From contig JARFNK010000020.1 of NCBI GenBank assembly GCA_029167225.1, positions 32,984-96,983 on the forward strand: a DNA stretch of 64,000 bases, given 5' to 3'. A program made the position numbers and the translations under genes. Positions within the stretch are counted from its first letter, which is position 1. Each line of letters begins with the position of its first letter. This document shows positions 43,681 through 52,906 of the stretch, in pieces. The notes under the pieces were generated by a model. That model saw nothing but the letters and a program-made list of their open reading frames with translations, did no database searches and was not told the origin of the DNA. This DNA comes from Sphingobium arseniciresistens (GTDB lineage: Bacteria > Pseudomonadota > Alphaproteobacteria > Sphingomonadales > Sphingomonadaceae).

Positions 43681-44082
43681 GTGAATGACGAGTTTGAGCC
43701 CGAGCAGCTCTACGGAACCTGGACGTTGACCGCGGCGACCGCGGAGGACGAATATGGCCGGCCCCTCCCCCCGCCTTATGGCCCGACGCCCATGGGAAGC
43801 CTGGTCCTTGCGCGGAACGGGCGCATGATGGCGGTGCTGAGCGACGGACGCCCCACATTGCCTGCAGGAGAGAAGCGAGCCTACGCATCCTATTGCGGCA
43901 ATTTTCGGATCGAGCAGGATCGTCTGATCACGCGGGTCGATGCCGCGCTGATCGCCGCTCGGATAGGCGGAGAGCAAGTGCGGCGGCTGGAACTTCAGGG
44001 CGACACGCTCATCCTGTTTCCCCCGAGACGCACCGACGGCGCGCAGCGGAAAATCTCGTGGCGCCGCATCGGCTCTGATTAA
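43681..44082 (+). CDS. Lipocalin-like domain protein
   Basis: A 133-aa protein (GTG start) of the lipocalin-like PF13924 type: PEQLYGTWTLTAATAEDEYG, PTPMGSLVLARNGRMMAVLS, AYASYCGNFRIEQDRLITRV. These small proteins occur beside CoA-dependent catabolic genes; function is unclear, perhaps ligand binding. No signal peptide. Preceded by the palindrome at 43632. Confidence 0.78.
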   Translation: MNDEFEPEQLYGTWTLTAATAEDEYGRPLPPPYGPTPMGSLVLARNGRMMAVLSDGRPTLPAGEKRAYASYCGNFRIEQDRLITRVDAALIAARIGGEQVRRLELQGDTLILFPPRRTDGAQRKISWRRIGSD

Positions 44083-44165
44083 CTTCCATGGGGGCGATCT
44101 GCAGCGTGCTCGTGCAAGCAGCCATCCGGCCGAACATCCTTTCAGTGCTCGCTGCCGTCCTTCGG

Positions 44166-45155
44166 CTAATCGCCGACCGGCCGGCCGCGCTTGGTGTCGG
44201 TGGGTGCCGGCGGATCATTTTTGAGAACCTCCTCGATCCGATCGCTCTCAACCTTGATGCTTACCCCGGCGCGCTCCTGCGGCAGAAGCATCACCGCACG
44301 CGCGTCGCGCTCCGCCCAACCGCGGTTCATCGCCTCATAGACATCCGCCAGCGCCAGATTGGCGAAGCGCATCGGCACGCGAAGCTCCCGGCCAAGCTGG
44401 GTCGCAAGTTGCAGATCCTTCTCGATGATGCGCAGCGCGGCATGTGCGACATCATATTCCCCAGGCAAAAATTCGTCGACCAGCCCGTCGAAGCTGCGAC
44501 GCCGGCCGACTGACCCCTGCCGAATGGCCGCCCACAGCGAGAGCGGATCGGCGCCCGCGCGCACGCCCAGCGTGAACACTTCTGCGATGGCAGCCTGGGT
44601 TGCCTGGCTGGCGCAATTGTGAACCAGCTTGGTCACTAGCCCAGCGCCGATTTCGCCGACATGGATCGGGCGGTCACCCATCGCCTTGAGCACGGGTTCG
44701 AAGCGGTCGTATGTCGCCCTATCGCCACCGACCCAAATTCCCATCTGCGCGCGCTGCGCCCCCAATGCGCCGCCGCTCACCGGCGCGTCGAGCACCTGGG
44801 CATCCTTGAGCAAGAATGCGGCGTGGAGCCTGTCGAGCAGATCCCTGGAATTGGTCGACATTTCAAAATAGGCTGCGCCCGGTCGGATACCCTCGATCAG
44901 TCCGTCCCCCCCCAAAGCGACCGCCTGGATCGCCGAAAGGCTTGGCAGACAGGTAAAGATGACGTCGCTTTGTGCGGCCAGTTCGGCGGGAGACGTGGCC
45001 CAGAGAGCACCGGCCTGCAACTGCGCCTGCGCGACCTCCTGCCGGACGTCATGAACGACGACCCTGAAGCCGGCCTTGAGCAGATTGAGCGCCATCGGCC
45101 CACCCATGACGCCCAGCCCGACATAGCCGATCATGATCTCGTCCTTGGCTGTCAT
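44166..45155 (-). CDS. 3-hydroxyisobutyrate dehydrogenase family oxidoreductase
   Basis: A 329-aa NAD(P)-dependent enzyme starting MTAKDEIMIGYVGLGVMGGP; MIG (7 codons on) is an alternative start. Rossmann motif GLGVMGGPMALNLLKAG, substrate loop DAPVSGGALGAQRAQMG and the catalytic lysine in GLVTKLVHNCASQ are intact. It may oxidise a beta-hydroxy acid of the pathway. The start overlaps the stop of the carboxymuconolactone-decarboxylase-like gene (ATGA). Confidence 0.9.
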   Translation of the reverse strand: MTAKDEIMIGYVGLGVMGGPMALNLLKAGFRVVVHDVRQEVAQAQLQAGALWATSPAELAAQSDVIFTCLPSLSAIQAVALGGDGLIEGIRPGAAYFEMSTNSRDLLDRLHAAFLLKDAQVLDAPVSGGALGAQRAQMGIWVGGDRATYDRFEPVLKAMGDRPIHVGEIGAGLVTKLVHNCASQATQAAIAEVFTLGVRAGADPLSLWAAIRQGSVGRRRSFDGLVDEFLPGEYDVAHAALRIIEKDLQLATQLGRELRVPMRFANLALADVYEAMNRGWAERDARAVMLLPQERAGVSIKVESDRIEEVLKNDPPAPTDTKRGRPVGD

Positions 45156-45496
45156 GTCGCGATTTCCTCGTCGATGAGCCCCAATTCCGCAAGCAACGGC
45201 TTGGCCGTCAACGCGGCCGAAATGGCCGCCGGAAAACCGGCGTAGATCGATAAATGGGTAATCATTTCGCCTATTTCTTCGGCGGTGACGCCATGGTCGA
45301 GCGCCTTCTCGAAATGCGAACGCATCTGATCGGTCTGGCGCATGGCGATCAGCGCGGCGAGCGTGATCAGGCTGCGGTCGCGCCGCGACAATTGCTCGCG
45401 CTGCCACAGGTCGCCATAGACAGTGCCTTCGATCAGTTCGAAAAGCTTGGGAGCGACAGGGCGGATCTTGCCCTTGGAGGAGGAAGGGTTTGCCAT
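45152..45496 (-). CDS. Carboxymuconolactone decarboxylase family protein
   Basis: A 114-aa AhpD-like helical protein: LWQREQLSRRDRSLITLAAL, then EEIGEMITHLSIYAGFPAAI. It has no CxxC, so it is of the decarboxylase type rather than peroxidase. Such proteins act on lactone ring-cleavage products. It lies 6 nt after the amidohydrolase gene and is coupled to the following dehydrogenase. Confidence 0.88.
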   Translation of the reverse strand: MANPSSSKGKIRPVAPKLFELIEGTVYGDLWQREQLSRRDRSLITLAALIAMRQTDQMRSHFEKALDHGVTAEEIGEMITHLSIYAGFPAAISAALTAKPLLAELGLIDEEIAT

Positions 45497-45502
45497 GATA
45501 TC

Positions 45503-46486
45503 TCAGCTCAATCGATAGATGCGACGGGCGGTGCCCGCGAAAAGGGCGGCCTTTTCATCAGCCGAACAGCCCGCGGCGACCTTCTTGAAGACCGTCCACA
45601 GCGTACGATAGTCGGCAGCAACGCCATCGACCGGGAAATTGCTCTCGAACATGCACCGTTCCGCGCCAAACGCCTCGATGCAGGTTTCGATATAGGGAGC
45701 CCAGTCAGCAATCAGCTCCGCTTCGGTCGGCCGCTCCGCGCGTTGACGATAACCAAAGCCGGTCCGGTCATGCGACAGGCCGCCGATCTTCATAGACATG
45801 TTGGGATGTTTCGCCAGTTCGACGATCTGCGCCTTCCAATGGCCGAAATTCTCCGGCCCCGAATAGGCCCGCTTGCCGACCAGACCGCCGCAATGGCCGC
45901 AGACGATCGTAGCGTCGGGTACGGCATCCGCCAGTTCGCCGAGATCGCTGAGCTGCGGATAATATTGCCATGCGTCATAGACGAGATTGTGGTCCGCCAG
46001 CATTTTTACTCCCGCGCGAAACGCGGGATCAGCCATGAGGCCCTGCGGCGCATAGGCCCGCGCGCCGGGCGCCAGATCAGGGTCTGGATCCCAGGTCGCC
46101 GAGCTACGGATGCCGCGCAGCCGGCCTTCGCTCGCGTCATGCAGAGCGACAAGCGTTTCCTCTATCAACGGACCAGAGGTGAGATCGGCATGCCCCACAA
46201 ACCCCTCGCAGGCGCGCGTTGGTCCGAAATGACCGGTCTCGGCCAGGCGCGCCATCACGGCTGCAAAAGCCGCTTCGCCCGCCGGGCGCAGATGATCTGG
46301 CCCCGACATGCGCTGCAACATTCCACATTCGACATATATGGTGGAGACAATCCGGTGCCCGCTCCCCAGGTCATGGGCAAATTCGGGGAGCAGATAAGGG
46401 CTGCCGTCGGTCCAGTGATTGCTGGAGTAGAGGTGATGATGCGAATCGATGATCGGCAGATCAGCGTCCAGAACAGCCTCGGCCAT
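45503..46486 (-). CDS. Amidohydrolase-2 family metal-dependent hydrolase
   Basis: A 327-aa protein; start MAEAVLDADLPIIDSHHHLY is favoured by AGAGGA 6 nt upstream (an ATG 18 nt upstream is possible). Metal ligands: HxH at 16-18, histidine in ATIVCGHCGGLVG and Asp/Glu region CMFESNFPVDG. Close to lactonase and 2-pyrone-dicarboxylate-hydrolase-like proteins. Together with the decarboxylase-like and dehydrogenase genes it forms an operon that may open and process a lactone. Confidence 0.88.
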   Translation of the reverse strand: MAEAVLDADLPIIDSHHHLYSSNHWTDGSPYLLPEFAHDLGSGHRIVSTIYVECGMLQRMSGPDHLRPAGEAAFAAVMARLAETGHFGPTRACEGFVGHADLTSGPLIEETLVALHDASEGRLRGIRSSATWDPDPDLAPGARAYAPQGLMADPAFRAGVKMLADHNLVYDAWQYYPQLSDLGELADAVPDATIVCGHCGGLVGKRAYSGPENFGHWKAQIVELAKHPNMSMKIGGLSHDRTGFGYRQRAERPTEAELIADWAPYIETCIEAFGAERCMFESNFPVDGVAADYRTLWTVFKKVAAGCSADEKAALFAGTARRIYRLS

Positions 46487-46819
46487 GAATATCCTCTTCC
46501 CCATCCCGGCTTCAGACGGCTCGTAAATGCTCGTTGCGCGCCGCCGCGCCTTAGTGTCGCGGTTGCCGAATATGTCTCCGGCGCCGGCGGGAATCAGAGT
46601 TACAATCACGCGATGGGCAGGTCAATTAAAAGGTCCGACCTCTTGCGATTGACGCGCCAAAGTGTAAGGTGCGCGTCATCCGCAGCAGGCGGCGCACGAT
46701 ATGGAGCATGGGGCGTCGCTTAGGATCGCGACGTCATTAAGCGTCCAACGACCTGGATCGAACGACGCCGTCGGCGAAAGCGTCTGACGGCGCTGCCTTT
46801 AGGAGGGGCGGAAGAGTAT
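46487..46819. promoter_or_regulatory. Divergent promoter region, amidohydrolase operon and SDR operon
   Basis: About 330 bases with no gene. It holds copy B of the shared motif at 46628, and the strong ribosome site AGGAGGGG before the SDR gene. Confidence 0.5.
46628..46641 (+). promoter_or_regulatory. Candidate GntR/FCD operator, copy B
   Basis: AAAAGGTCCGACCT; AGGTC-C-GACCT is a perfect palindrome. It lies between divergent operons, 142 nt from the amidohydrolase start and 179 nt from the SDR start. Confidence 0.5.
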
Positions 46820-47674
46820 ATGGCTGAATTTGAGACCGTCGAAGGGCTGCCGGGGGGCAAAGGCAACCGCGTCGCCGGCAAGGTCGCCCTGGTCAGCGGC
46901 GCGGGTTCCTCAGCGGATGGCATCGGCAACGGCAGGGGGTCAGCCATTTTGCTCGCGCGGCACGGCGCAAGCGTCGGCCTGTTCGACTATAATCTCGAAG
47001 CGGCCGAGGAAACGGCGCGAATGATTCGCGCGGAAGGCGGCACCTGCTTCGCTATTCAGGGCGATGCGAGCGTGGAAGCCGATTGCAGGCGCGCAGTCGA
47101 GGAAACCGTGAACCATTATGGTCGGCTCGACATCCTCGTGAACGTCGTGGGCACCAGCAAGATCCGCGGCGACGCCGAAACAGTCGATCTCGACGAATGG
47201 GACCGCGGCATGGCGCTAAATATCAAATCCATCGTCATGATGACGCGCTATTCCGTACCGGAGATGCGCAAGGTCGGCGGCGGATCGATCATCAACATCG
47301 GCTCGGTCACCGGTCTGCACGGCGGCCACCCCAATCTCTTCTACCCGACGTCAAAGGGTGCGATCGTCAATCTCACCCGCACGCTTGCCGGCAATCACGG
47401 AAAGGACGGCATCCGGGTCAACAATGTCGCGCCCGGCTTCGTTTACACGCCGGTAGTCTATGGCAAGGGTCTACCCGATGACGTGCGCGCATATCGCCGC
47501 GAGATATCGGTTTTGAAGACAGAGGGCACGGGCTGGGACATCGGCTATGCCGTACTGTTCCTGGCCAGTGACGAAGCACGCTGGATCACCGCCGTCACCC
47601 TTCCGGTCGATGCGGGCGTCAGCTCGATTTCTCCTTATTTCCAGACAACCACGCCTAACCGCAAGCTGGGTTAG
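46820..47674 (+). CDS. SDR-family oxidoreductase 1
   Basis: A 284-aa NAD(P)-dependent dehydrogenase. Cofactor motif VSGAGSSADGIGNGRGSA (GxxxGxG with an insertion), catalytic Ser in INIGSVTG, and YxxxK in FYPTSKGAIVN. The C-terminus is longer than usual (SSISPYFQTTTPNRKLG). The AGGAGGGG site lies 13 nt before the ATG. It starts an operon that continues with two MmgE/PrpD genes. Confidence 0.9.
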   Translation: MAEFETVEGLPGGKGNRVAGKVALVSGAGSSADGIGNGRGSAILLARHGASVGLFDYNLEAAEETARMIRAEGGTCFAIQGDASVEADCRRAVEETVNHYGRLDILVNVVGTSKIRGDAETVDLDEWDRGMALNIKSIVMMTRYSVPEMRKVGGGSIINIGSVTGLHGGHPNLFYPTSKGAIVNLTRTLAGNHGKDGIRVNNVAPGFVYTPVVYGKGLPDDVRAYRREISVLKTEGTGWDIGYAVLFLASDEARWITAVTLPVDAGVSSISPYFQTTTPNRKLG

Positions 47675-47686
47675 GAACGACCGGGG

Positions 47687-49096
47687 GTGACGGAGGCAGT
47701 GCTCCAAACCGATCCAGAACATAAGGGCGGCCTTTCGCCGGGCGGCGTGGACAGGGACGATGGCCTGACCCGCGCCCTGGCGCGCTATGCCGTCGGCGTA
47801 CGTTACGCCAGTCTGCCCTCCGTCGTGCGGCATGAGGCAGCACGCGCCTTCCTCAACTGGATCGGGGTCGCTATCGGCGGCAGCGAGGAAGAGGCATCAA
47901 GGATCGCGGCGCGATATGTGGCCGAAAAGCACGGTGGCCAGAAGGCGGCACTCATCGGCCATCGCCTGATGAGCGACGTGGCCAGCGCCGCGTTCGTCAA
48001 CTGCATCTCATCCTCCGTGCTCGCCTATGATGATGCACATCTCCCGACCGTCGCGCATCCCAGCGGGCCGGCGGCGGCTGCCCTTTTTGCGCTCGCGCAG
48101 ACACGGCCCATCGATGGCGAAGCATTCCTCCGTGCGTTGGCGCTGGGTATCGAGATGCAGTGCCGCGTCGCCAACATGCTGGTGCAGCCGCCTTCCCCGA
48201 TCGATCCGAACTTCTACGTCAACGGGTTCAGCGGCCCGATCGGCGTCGCGGCAGCCGTTGGCTGCCTCGTCGGGCTGGACGAGCAGCATATGGTATGGGC
48301 AATCGGCCTGGCGGCATCCCAGGCATCCGGTTTCCGCTCGACACATGGCACGATGACCGCCCATTTCCGGCCCGGCTACGCCGCCCAGGCGGGTGTGCTG
48401 GCCGCGCTGCTCGCGGCTCACGGCTTTGATTGCACAGACAATGCGCTTGAAGCGCCGGGCGGGTTCATCGACGTCTATGCCAAGGGCACGGATGCCGCAA
48501 TTGCGCTGGATGGCCTGGGCGAACGCCACGAAATGCTGGAAAACAGGTACAAGCCCTACCCCTGCGGCATCGTCATCCATCCGGTGATCGATGCCTGCCA
48601 GCAGGCTCTGGCGCAGTTGCCCGTCGGTGCGACGCTCGCGCGCATTCAGCTCATCGTAAACCCCCTCGTCCTCAAACTGACCGGCAAGCCTACACCGCAA
48701 ACACCGCTGGAATCGCATGTCAGCGTCTTCCACTGGGCGGCGGTGGCGCTGCTTGGACGATCGGTGGGACTGGCCGCGACGCAAACGGAAAGCATCTTCG
48801 ATCCGACGGTCGTCGCCCTGCGCGACCGGATCGGGGCGGAGGCCGATCCCCGCCTGGGCAAGGGCGAGGCGAAGGTCCAGATCATATTGGCCGACGGCGC
48901 GGTGATCGACGCGCATGTCACGCATGCGCGGGGCAGCCGGGAGCGACCGATGACCGACAGCGAACTCGATGCCAAATTCGATGAACTGGCGATGCGCAAA
49001 CTGTCGCGCGACGCATCGGACAGGCTGCGCGATGCCTGCTGGCAGGTTGCCGGCATGGCCGACGTCGGGCTCGCTATCGGCCCATTATTGCCATGA
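47687..49096 (+). CDS. MmgE/PrpD family protein 2
   Basis: A 469-aa protein with GTG start. Motifs: NWIGVAIGG, SSVLAYDDAHLPTVAHPSGP, and the ENRYKPYPCGIVIHPVIDAC signature. It differs clearly from proteins 1 and 3 (for example GFRSTHGTMTAHFRPGYAAQ instead of THQVTRDGALTKRMQPG), so it probably acts on a different substrate or step. It ends in ATGA overlap with protein 3. Confidence 0.87.
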   Translation: MTEAVLQTDPEHKGGLSPGGVDRDDGLTRALARYAVGVRYASLPSVVRHEAARAFLNWIGVAIGGSEEEASRIAARYVAEKHGGQKAALIGHRLMSDVASAAFVNCISSSVLAYDDAHLPTVAHPSGPAAAALFALAQTRPIDGEAFLRALALGIEMQCRVANMLVQPPSPIDPNFYVNGFSGPIGVAAAVGCLVGLDEQHMVWAIGLAASQASGFRSTHGTMTAHFRPGYAAQAGVLAALLAAHGFDCTDNALEAPGGFIDVYAKGTDAAIALDGLGERHEMLENRYKPYPCGIVIHPVIDACQQALAQLPVGATLARIQLIVNPLVLKLTGKPTPQTPLESHVSVFHWAAVALLGRSVGLAATQTESIFDPTVVALRDRIGAEADPRLGKGEAKVQIILADGAVIDAHVTHARGSRERPMTDSELDAKFDELAMRKLSRDASDRLRDACWQVAGMADVGLAIGPLLP

Positions 49097-50586
49097 CGCT
49101 GGCTCAGGCTCCGTCGCGCAAAACCAGCCAGCCCGGAGGTACGGATACAATGCTGATGGAAAATCCAAACACGAAGGAGCAGGAAAGCTCCGCGGACTTC
49201 GCTCGAATCTTTGCGGAATTCTCGTCCCGCCTGACCTTTGCCGATCTGCCGCCCGCCGCGGTCGCGGCGGCCCGGCTCAATGTCTATGACACGCTGGCTT
49301 GCGCGATCGCGGGCTATCGCGCGCCGGGTGTTCAGGAAGTGCTCGATGTCGTGCGTGACTGGGGCGGCAAGGGCGAGTCGCAGGTGCTGTGGACCGACCT
49401 GCGCGTACCCGCCCCCAACGCCGCCTGGATCAACGGCATCATGGCCCATGCCTGCGACTATGACGACACCCATGACAAGGCCATCCTGCATGGCGGCATC
49501 TCCGTCGTTCCGGCCGCGCTCGCCGCCGTCGAAATGGCGGACCGACCCGTCAGTGGCCAGGAATTCTATACGGCCGTGGCGACGGGCCTGGAGCTGATCT
49601 GTCGACTGGGTGTCGCCACGCGCATCGGCCTGATCCAGGCAGGCTTCATTTACAGCGCGCTGTTTTCCTATTTTGCCGCCGCGGCCGCTGCAGCGCGGAT
49701 CCTGAACCTGAGCGTCGAGGACACGGTCAATGCGATCGGCATCGCCTATACCCAGGCGTCCGGCACACATCAGGTCACTCGCGATGGCGCGCTCACCAAG
49801 CGCATGCAGCCCGGCTTCGGCGCACGCGCCGCGATGACGGCCGTAGCGCTGGCACGGAAGAATGTCCGCGGCGCCCAGAATGTGTTCGAGGGTATCGACG
49901 GGCTGAGCCGGACCTACCTGCAGGGCGCGCTCGATCCGGACGTCTTGCGGGATGGACTCGGCGAGCGCTATCACTTCATCGACTTGTCCTACAAGCCCTA
50001 TCCCAGCTGCCGGATGAACCATTGCGCCATCGACGCGGCGCTTGAGGTGCGCAGTCAGGCCGGATTTGACTGGACCAAGGTGACAGAGATCCGCGTCCAC
50101 ATCAATTCTCAGGGCAATCAAGCGGTCGGCACCCCGCTTGAGGTTCGCCGCGCGCCCGACACTGTGGTACGGGCGCAGTTCAGCATCTGCTACAATATCG
50201 CCTGCGCCCTGGTGAACGGTTCGGTCAGCCTGGCCGATTTCACGGCAGAGGCGCTACACCGTCCCGACATTCTCGCGGTGGCCGCGAAGGTGACGCCGAT
50301 CGTCGATCCGGAGTTCGAACGCACCATGGGCCGCAACGTCACGCCCGCCAGGGTCGAGGCGGTCATCGGCGATACGGTCTTTTCGGCGCAGGTGACTGAG
50401 GCAAAGGGCAATTTCATGATGCCCATGTCGCGCGCAGACCTGCGCCGCAAGCTCATGGACTGCCTGGCTTTTGGCGGCTTCGACAAGGCCGGTGCCGATG
50501 CGTTCGAAGCGACGATCGAAGGGCTGGCTCAATCCGCCGACATCGCGGCTGACATGCGGGCGCTGAATGACCGGCTAATGGCCTGA
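49093..50586 (+). CDS. MmgE/PrpD family protein 3
   Basis: A 497-aa protein with ATG overlapping the stop of protein 2; a later ATG (MLMENP) is possible. Motifs: NVYDTLACAIAG, HACDYDDTHDKAILHGGISV, GTHQVTRDGALTKRMQPGFG, LSYKPYPSCRMNHCAIDAAL. It is a paralogue of protein 1 at 32617. Proteins 2 and 3 may form a hetero-complex or act in sequence. Confidence 0.87.
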   Translation: MTLAQAPSRKTSQPGGTDTMLMENPNTKEQESSADFARIFAEFSSRLTFADLPPAAVAAARLNVYDTLACAIAGYRAPGVQEVLDVVRDWGGKGESQVLWTDLRVPAPNAAWINGIMAHACDYDDTHDKAILHGGISVVPAALAAVEMADRPVSGQEFYTAVATGLELICRLGVATRIGLIQAGFIYSALFSYFAAAAAAARILNLSVEDTVNAIGIAYTQASGTHQVTRDGALTKRMQPGFGARAAMTAVALARKNVRGAQNVFEGIDGLSRTYLQGALDPDVLRDGLGERYHFIDLSYKPYPSCRMNHCAIDAALEVRSQAGFDWTKVTEIRVHINSQGNQAVGTPLEVRRAPDTVVRAQFSICYNIACALVNGSVSLADFTAEALHRPDILAVAAKVTPIVDPEFERTMGRNVTPARVEAVIGDTVFSAQVTEAKGNFMMPMSRADLRRKLMDCLAFGGFDKAGADAFEATIEGLAQSADIAADMRALNDRLMA

Positions 50587-50688
50587 TCGATACGGCCGCC
50601 TCGCCGTTTGCGAGGAGGCTCTTTGTGTCCAACAATTTTTGCAGGCACGCGCGAGGCGGCCACGGATCGAAGGAGAGAAGCGTTGAGA

Positions 50689-51435
50689 ATGGAAGGCAAG
50701 GTGGCGCTCGTCACCGGCGGCGGCGGCGGCATCGGCCGCGCTTCGGTGGAACTGCTTGCCCGCGAAGGCGCCAGGGTCGTCATCGCGGAATATAACGAGG
50801 AAACGGGCGAGGCAGCGCGCCAGGCCGTACTCGCCGGCGGTGGAGAGGCGATCTTCGTGCCGACCGACGTCTCCGATGAGACGCAGATGAAGGCATTGGT
50901 GGATACCGCGATCCGCACCTATGGAAAAATCGATGTCCTGCACAACAATGTTGGCGGATCGACGCTGAACGACGGACCGATCACACAAGTTTCCAACGAC
51001 GAATTCTGGCTCAAGATGCGGGTTGATGTGTTCGGAACCTGGCTGGGCTGCCGGCTGGTTATCCCGCACATGATTGAAAATGGCGGCGGGTCGATCGTTA
51101 ACATGACCTCGGTCAACGCGATCATCGGCGTCAAGGGCCGCAACGCCTATGCCGCCGCCAAGGGCGCGGTTTCCTCGCTGACGCGGGCGCTCGCGGTCCA
51201 ATATGCCGAATTCGGCATTCGAGTGAACTGCATCGCGCCCGGCCGCACCCTCACCGAACGCGTCATGGCGCGGCAGGGCAACCGGAAGCCGACAGATCTC
51301 AAGGACGACAGCCACCTGCTCGGCCTCATCGAGCCCGCAGAGGTCGCCCGCACAGTGCTTTATCTGGCGACAGAAGACTCCAGCAAAACCACCGGACAAG
51401 TGCTCGTCGTCGATAGCGGGCTGACTATCCAGTGA
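50689..51435 (+). CDS. SDR-family oxidoreductase 2
   Basis: A 248-aa classical SDR starting MEGKVALVTGGGGGIGRASV; a TTG two codons earlier is closer to the AGGAGAG ribosome site. NNVGG, catalytic Ser in NMTSVNA and YAAAK in NAYAAAKGA are present, and the GQVLVVDSG end is typical. Probably oxidises a hydroxy intermediate. Confidence 0.9.
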   Translation: MEGKVALVTGGGGGIGRASVELLAREGARVVIAEYNEETGEAARQAVLAGGGEAIFVPTDVSDETQMKALVDTAIRTYGKIDVLHNNVGGSTLNDGPITQVSNDEFWLKMRVDVFGTWLGCRLVIPHMIENGGGSIVNMTSVNAIIGVKGRNAYAAAKGAVSSLTRALAVQYAEFGIRVNCIAPGRTLTERVMARQGNRKPTDLKDDSHLLGLIEPAEVARTVLYLATEDSSKTTGQVLVVDSGLTIQ

Positions 51436-51516
51436 CGGCAATCCGCCTTGCCAACCGAATGAAGCGAGAGGCCGGGCGTTACGCACTTGACATCGGCTCG
51501 TATGCAAAGGACTATT

Positions 51517-51530
51517 AAAAGGACGGACCA
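51517..51530 (+). promoter_or_regulatory. Candidate GntR/FCD operator, copy C
   Basis: AAAAGGACGGACCA, 31 nt before the MFS gene. It is the most divergent copy (GGA in place of GGT). Confidence 0.35.
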
Positions 51531-51560
51531 TTAAACAGTGGCTGGCGGAGAGGAACTCTT

Positions 51561-52832
51561 GTGAACAAGATCGACGCATCTACTCCCCGTGGGGCCTGGC
51601 TGGCGACCGCACTGTTCACGATCGTTTACACGCTGCACTCGGTAGATCGCTTCGTCATTTCCGTCGTGATCGAGCCGATCAAACATGAATTTCAGCTCAG
51701 CGACACCCAACTTGGCGCGCTGGGCGGCGTGGCACATGCGCTTGCCTTTTCGATCTTCATCCTGCCGATGGGCTGGCTGCTTGACCGTACCAATCGCGTG
51801 CGCCTGTTTGCGCTCATGCTCGGTATCTGGAGCGCCCTCACCACGCTCGGCGTCGCCGCCACGAGCTATTGGCACCTGTTTGCGATGCGCATGGGCGTTG
51901 GCGCAGCCGAATCTGCGACTTCGCCTTCAATCCAGTCGCTCATTTCGAACCTGTTTCCGGCAAAGCAACGCGCAAGTGCCATGGGGGTGGTCTTTTCCGG
52001 CGTGGCCATCGGCACGGGTCTCGTCTTCGCTGCGGGAGGGGCGATCGCGCACACCTGGGGCTGGCGCCATGTGTTTCTGGTTGCCGGACTGCCAGGCATC
52101 ATCATGGCCTTCATCATGTGGTTCTCGCTCGAAGAGCCGAAACGAAAGAGCGACATTGGCGGCGTTGCCGCGTCCCCGGCACCGATGAGCGAGGCGATAC
52201 TCTTCTTCATGAAGTCGCCCACAATCCTGCTCAGCACCGCCGGGTTTACCCTGGCATCGATGAACGTAGCCTCTGTCTGGACGTGGATCACGCCTCTGCT
52301 CATCCGCGAGCAGGGCTTTTCCCTCGTAGAGGCCGGCTTCATCGTTGGCCTGGCCGCGGGCGTCGTGAAATTCGCCGCGACCTTCCTCTCTGGCTTTCTG
52401 GGCGACTGGATCGCCAAGGGCCGGGTCGATCGACTGTGGATCGTGCCGAGTTGCGCGCTCACCTTGTCCTTGCCCGCAGCGGCGGGAATCGCCTTCGGTC
52501 CGGAACCGTGGATCGTCATCCTTTTTGTGCTGCTGCTCGGCTTCACGCTTGGCACCCATTATGCCGCGCCGCTGGCTGTCATCGTTTCAGTCACGCCGGA
52601 ACGCATGCGCGGCTCTGTTGCCTCGATCGAACAATTTCTCGTCAACCTGCTCGGCGTCGGCCTGGGTCCGCTGATGACTGGCATGATCTCGGACTATCTG
52701 GGGGGTGCCAATTCCGTTGGCCGGGCGCTCATCGCTACGCTCGGCCTCAACGTCATCGCTGCCCTTTGCCTGTGGCTGGCCTCGCGCGGAGCGCGCGACG
52801 TCGATGAGGCAGCGCCGGCGGCCGCGAACTGA
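51561..52832 (+). CDS. MFS transporter, spinster-like
   Basis: A 423-aa inner-membrane carrier with about 12 hydrophobic segments; GTG start after GAGAGGAACTCTT. The loop 2-3 pattern GWLLDRTNRVRLFALML and SLISNLFPAKQRASAMGVVF are typical of spinster-like MFS of sphingomonads and other proteobacteria. It is placed between catabolic enzymes, so it probably imports the pathway substrate or an intermediate acid. Confidence 0.9.
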   Translation: MNKIDASTPRGAWLATALFTIVYTLHSVDRFVISVVIEPIKHEFQLSDTQLGALGGVAHALAFSIFILPMGWLLDRTNRVRLFALMLGIWSALTTLGVAATSYWHLFAMRMGVGAAESATSPSIQSLISNLFPAKQRASAMGVVFSGVAIGTGLVFAAGGAIAHTWGWRHVFLVAGLPGIIMAFIMWFSLEEPKRKSDIGGVAASPAPMSEAILFFMKSPTILLSTAGFTLASMNVASVWTWITPLLIREQGFSLVEAGFIVGLAAGVVKFAATFLSGFLGDWIAKGRVDRLWIVPSCALTLSLPAAAGIAFGPEPWIVILFVLLLGFTLGTHYAAPLAVIVSVTPERMRGSVASIEQFLVNLLGVGLGPLMTGMISDYLGGANSVGRALIATLGLNVIAALCLWLASRGARDVDEAAPAAAN

Positions 52833-52906
52833 ACTTACACCGAAGGCAGCCCTCCCCGTCAGTGGAGGGCTGCAGAGAGACAATTGTGCATGAGAAGGTT
52901 GGAACC

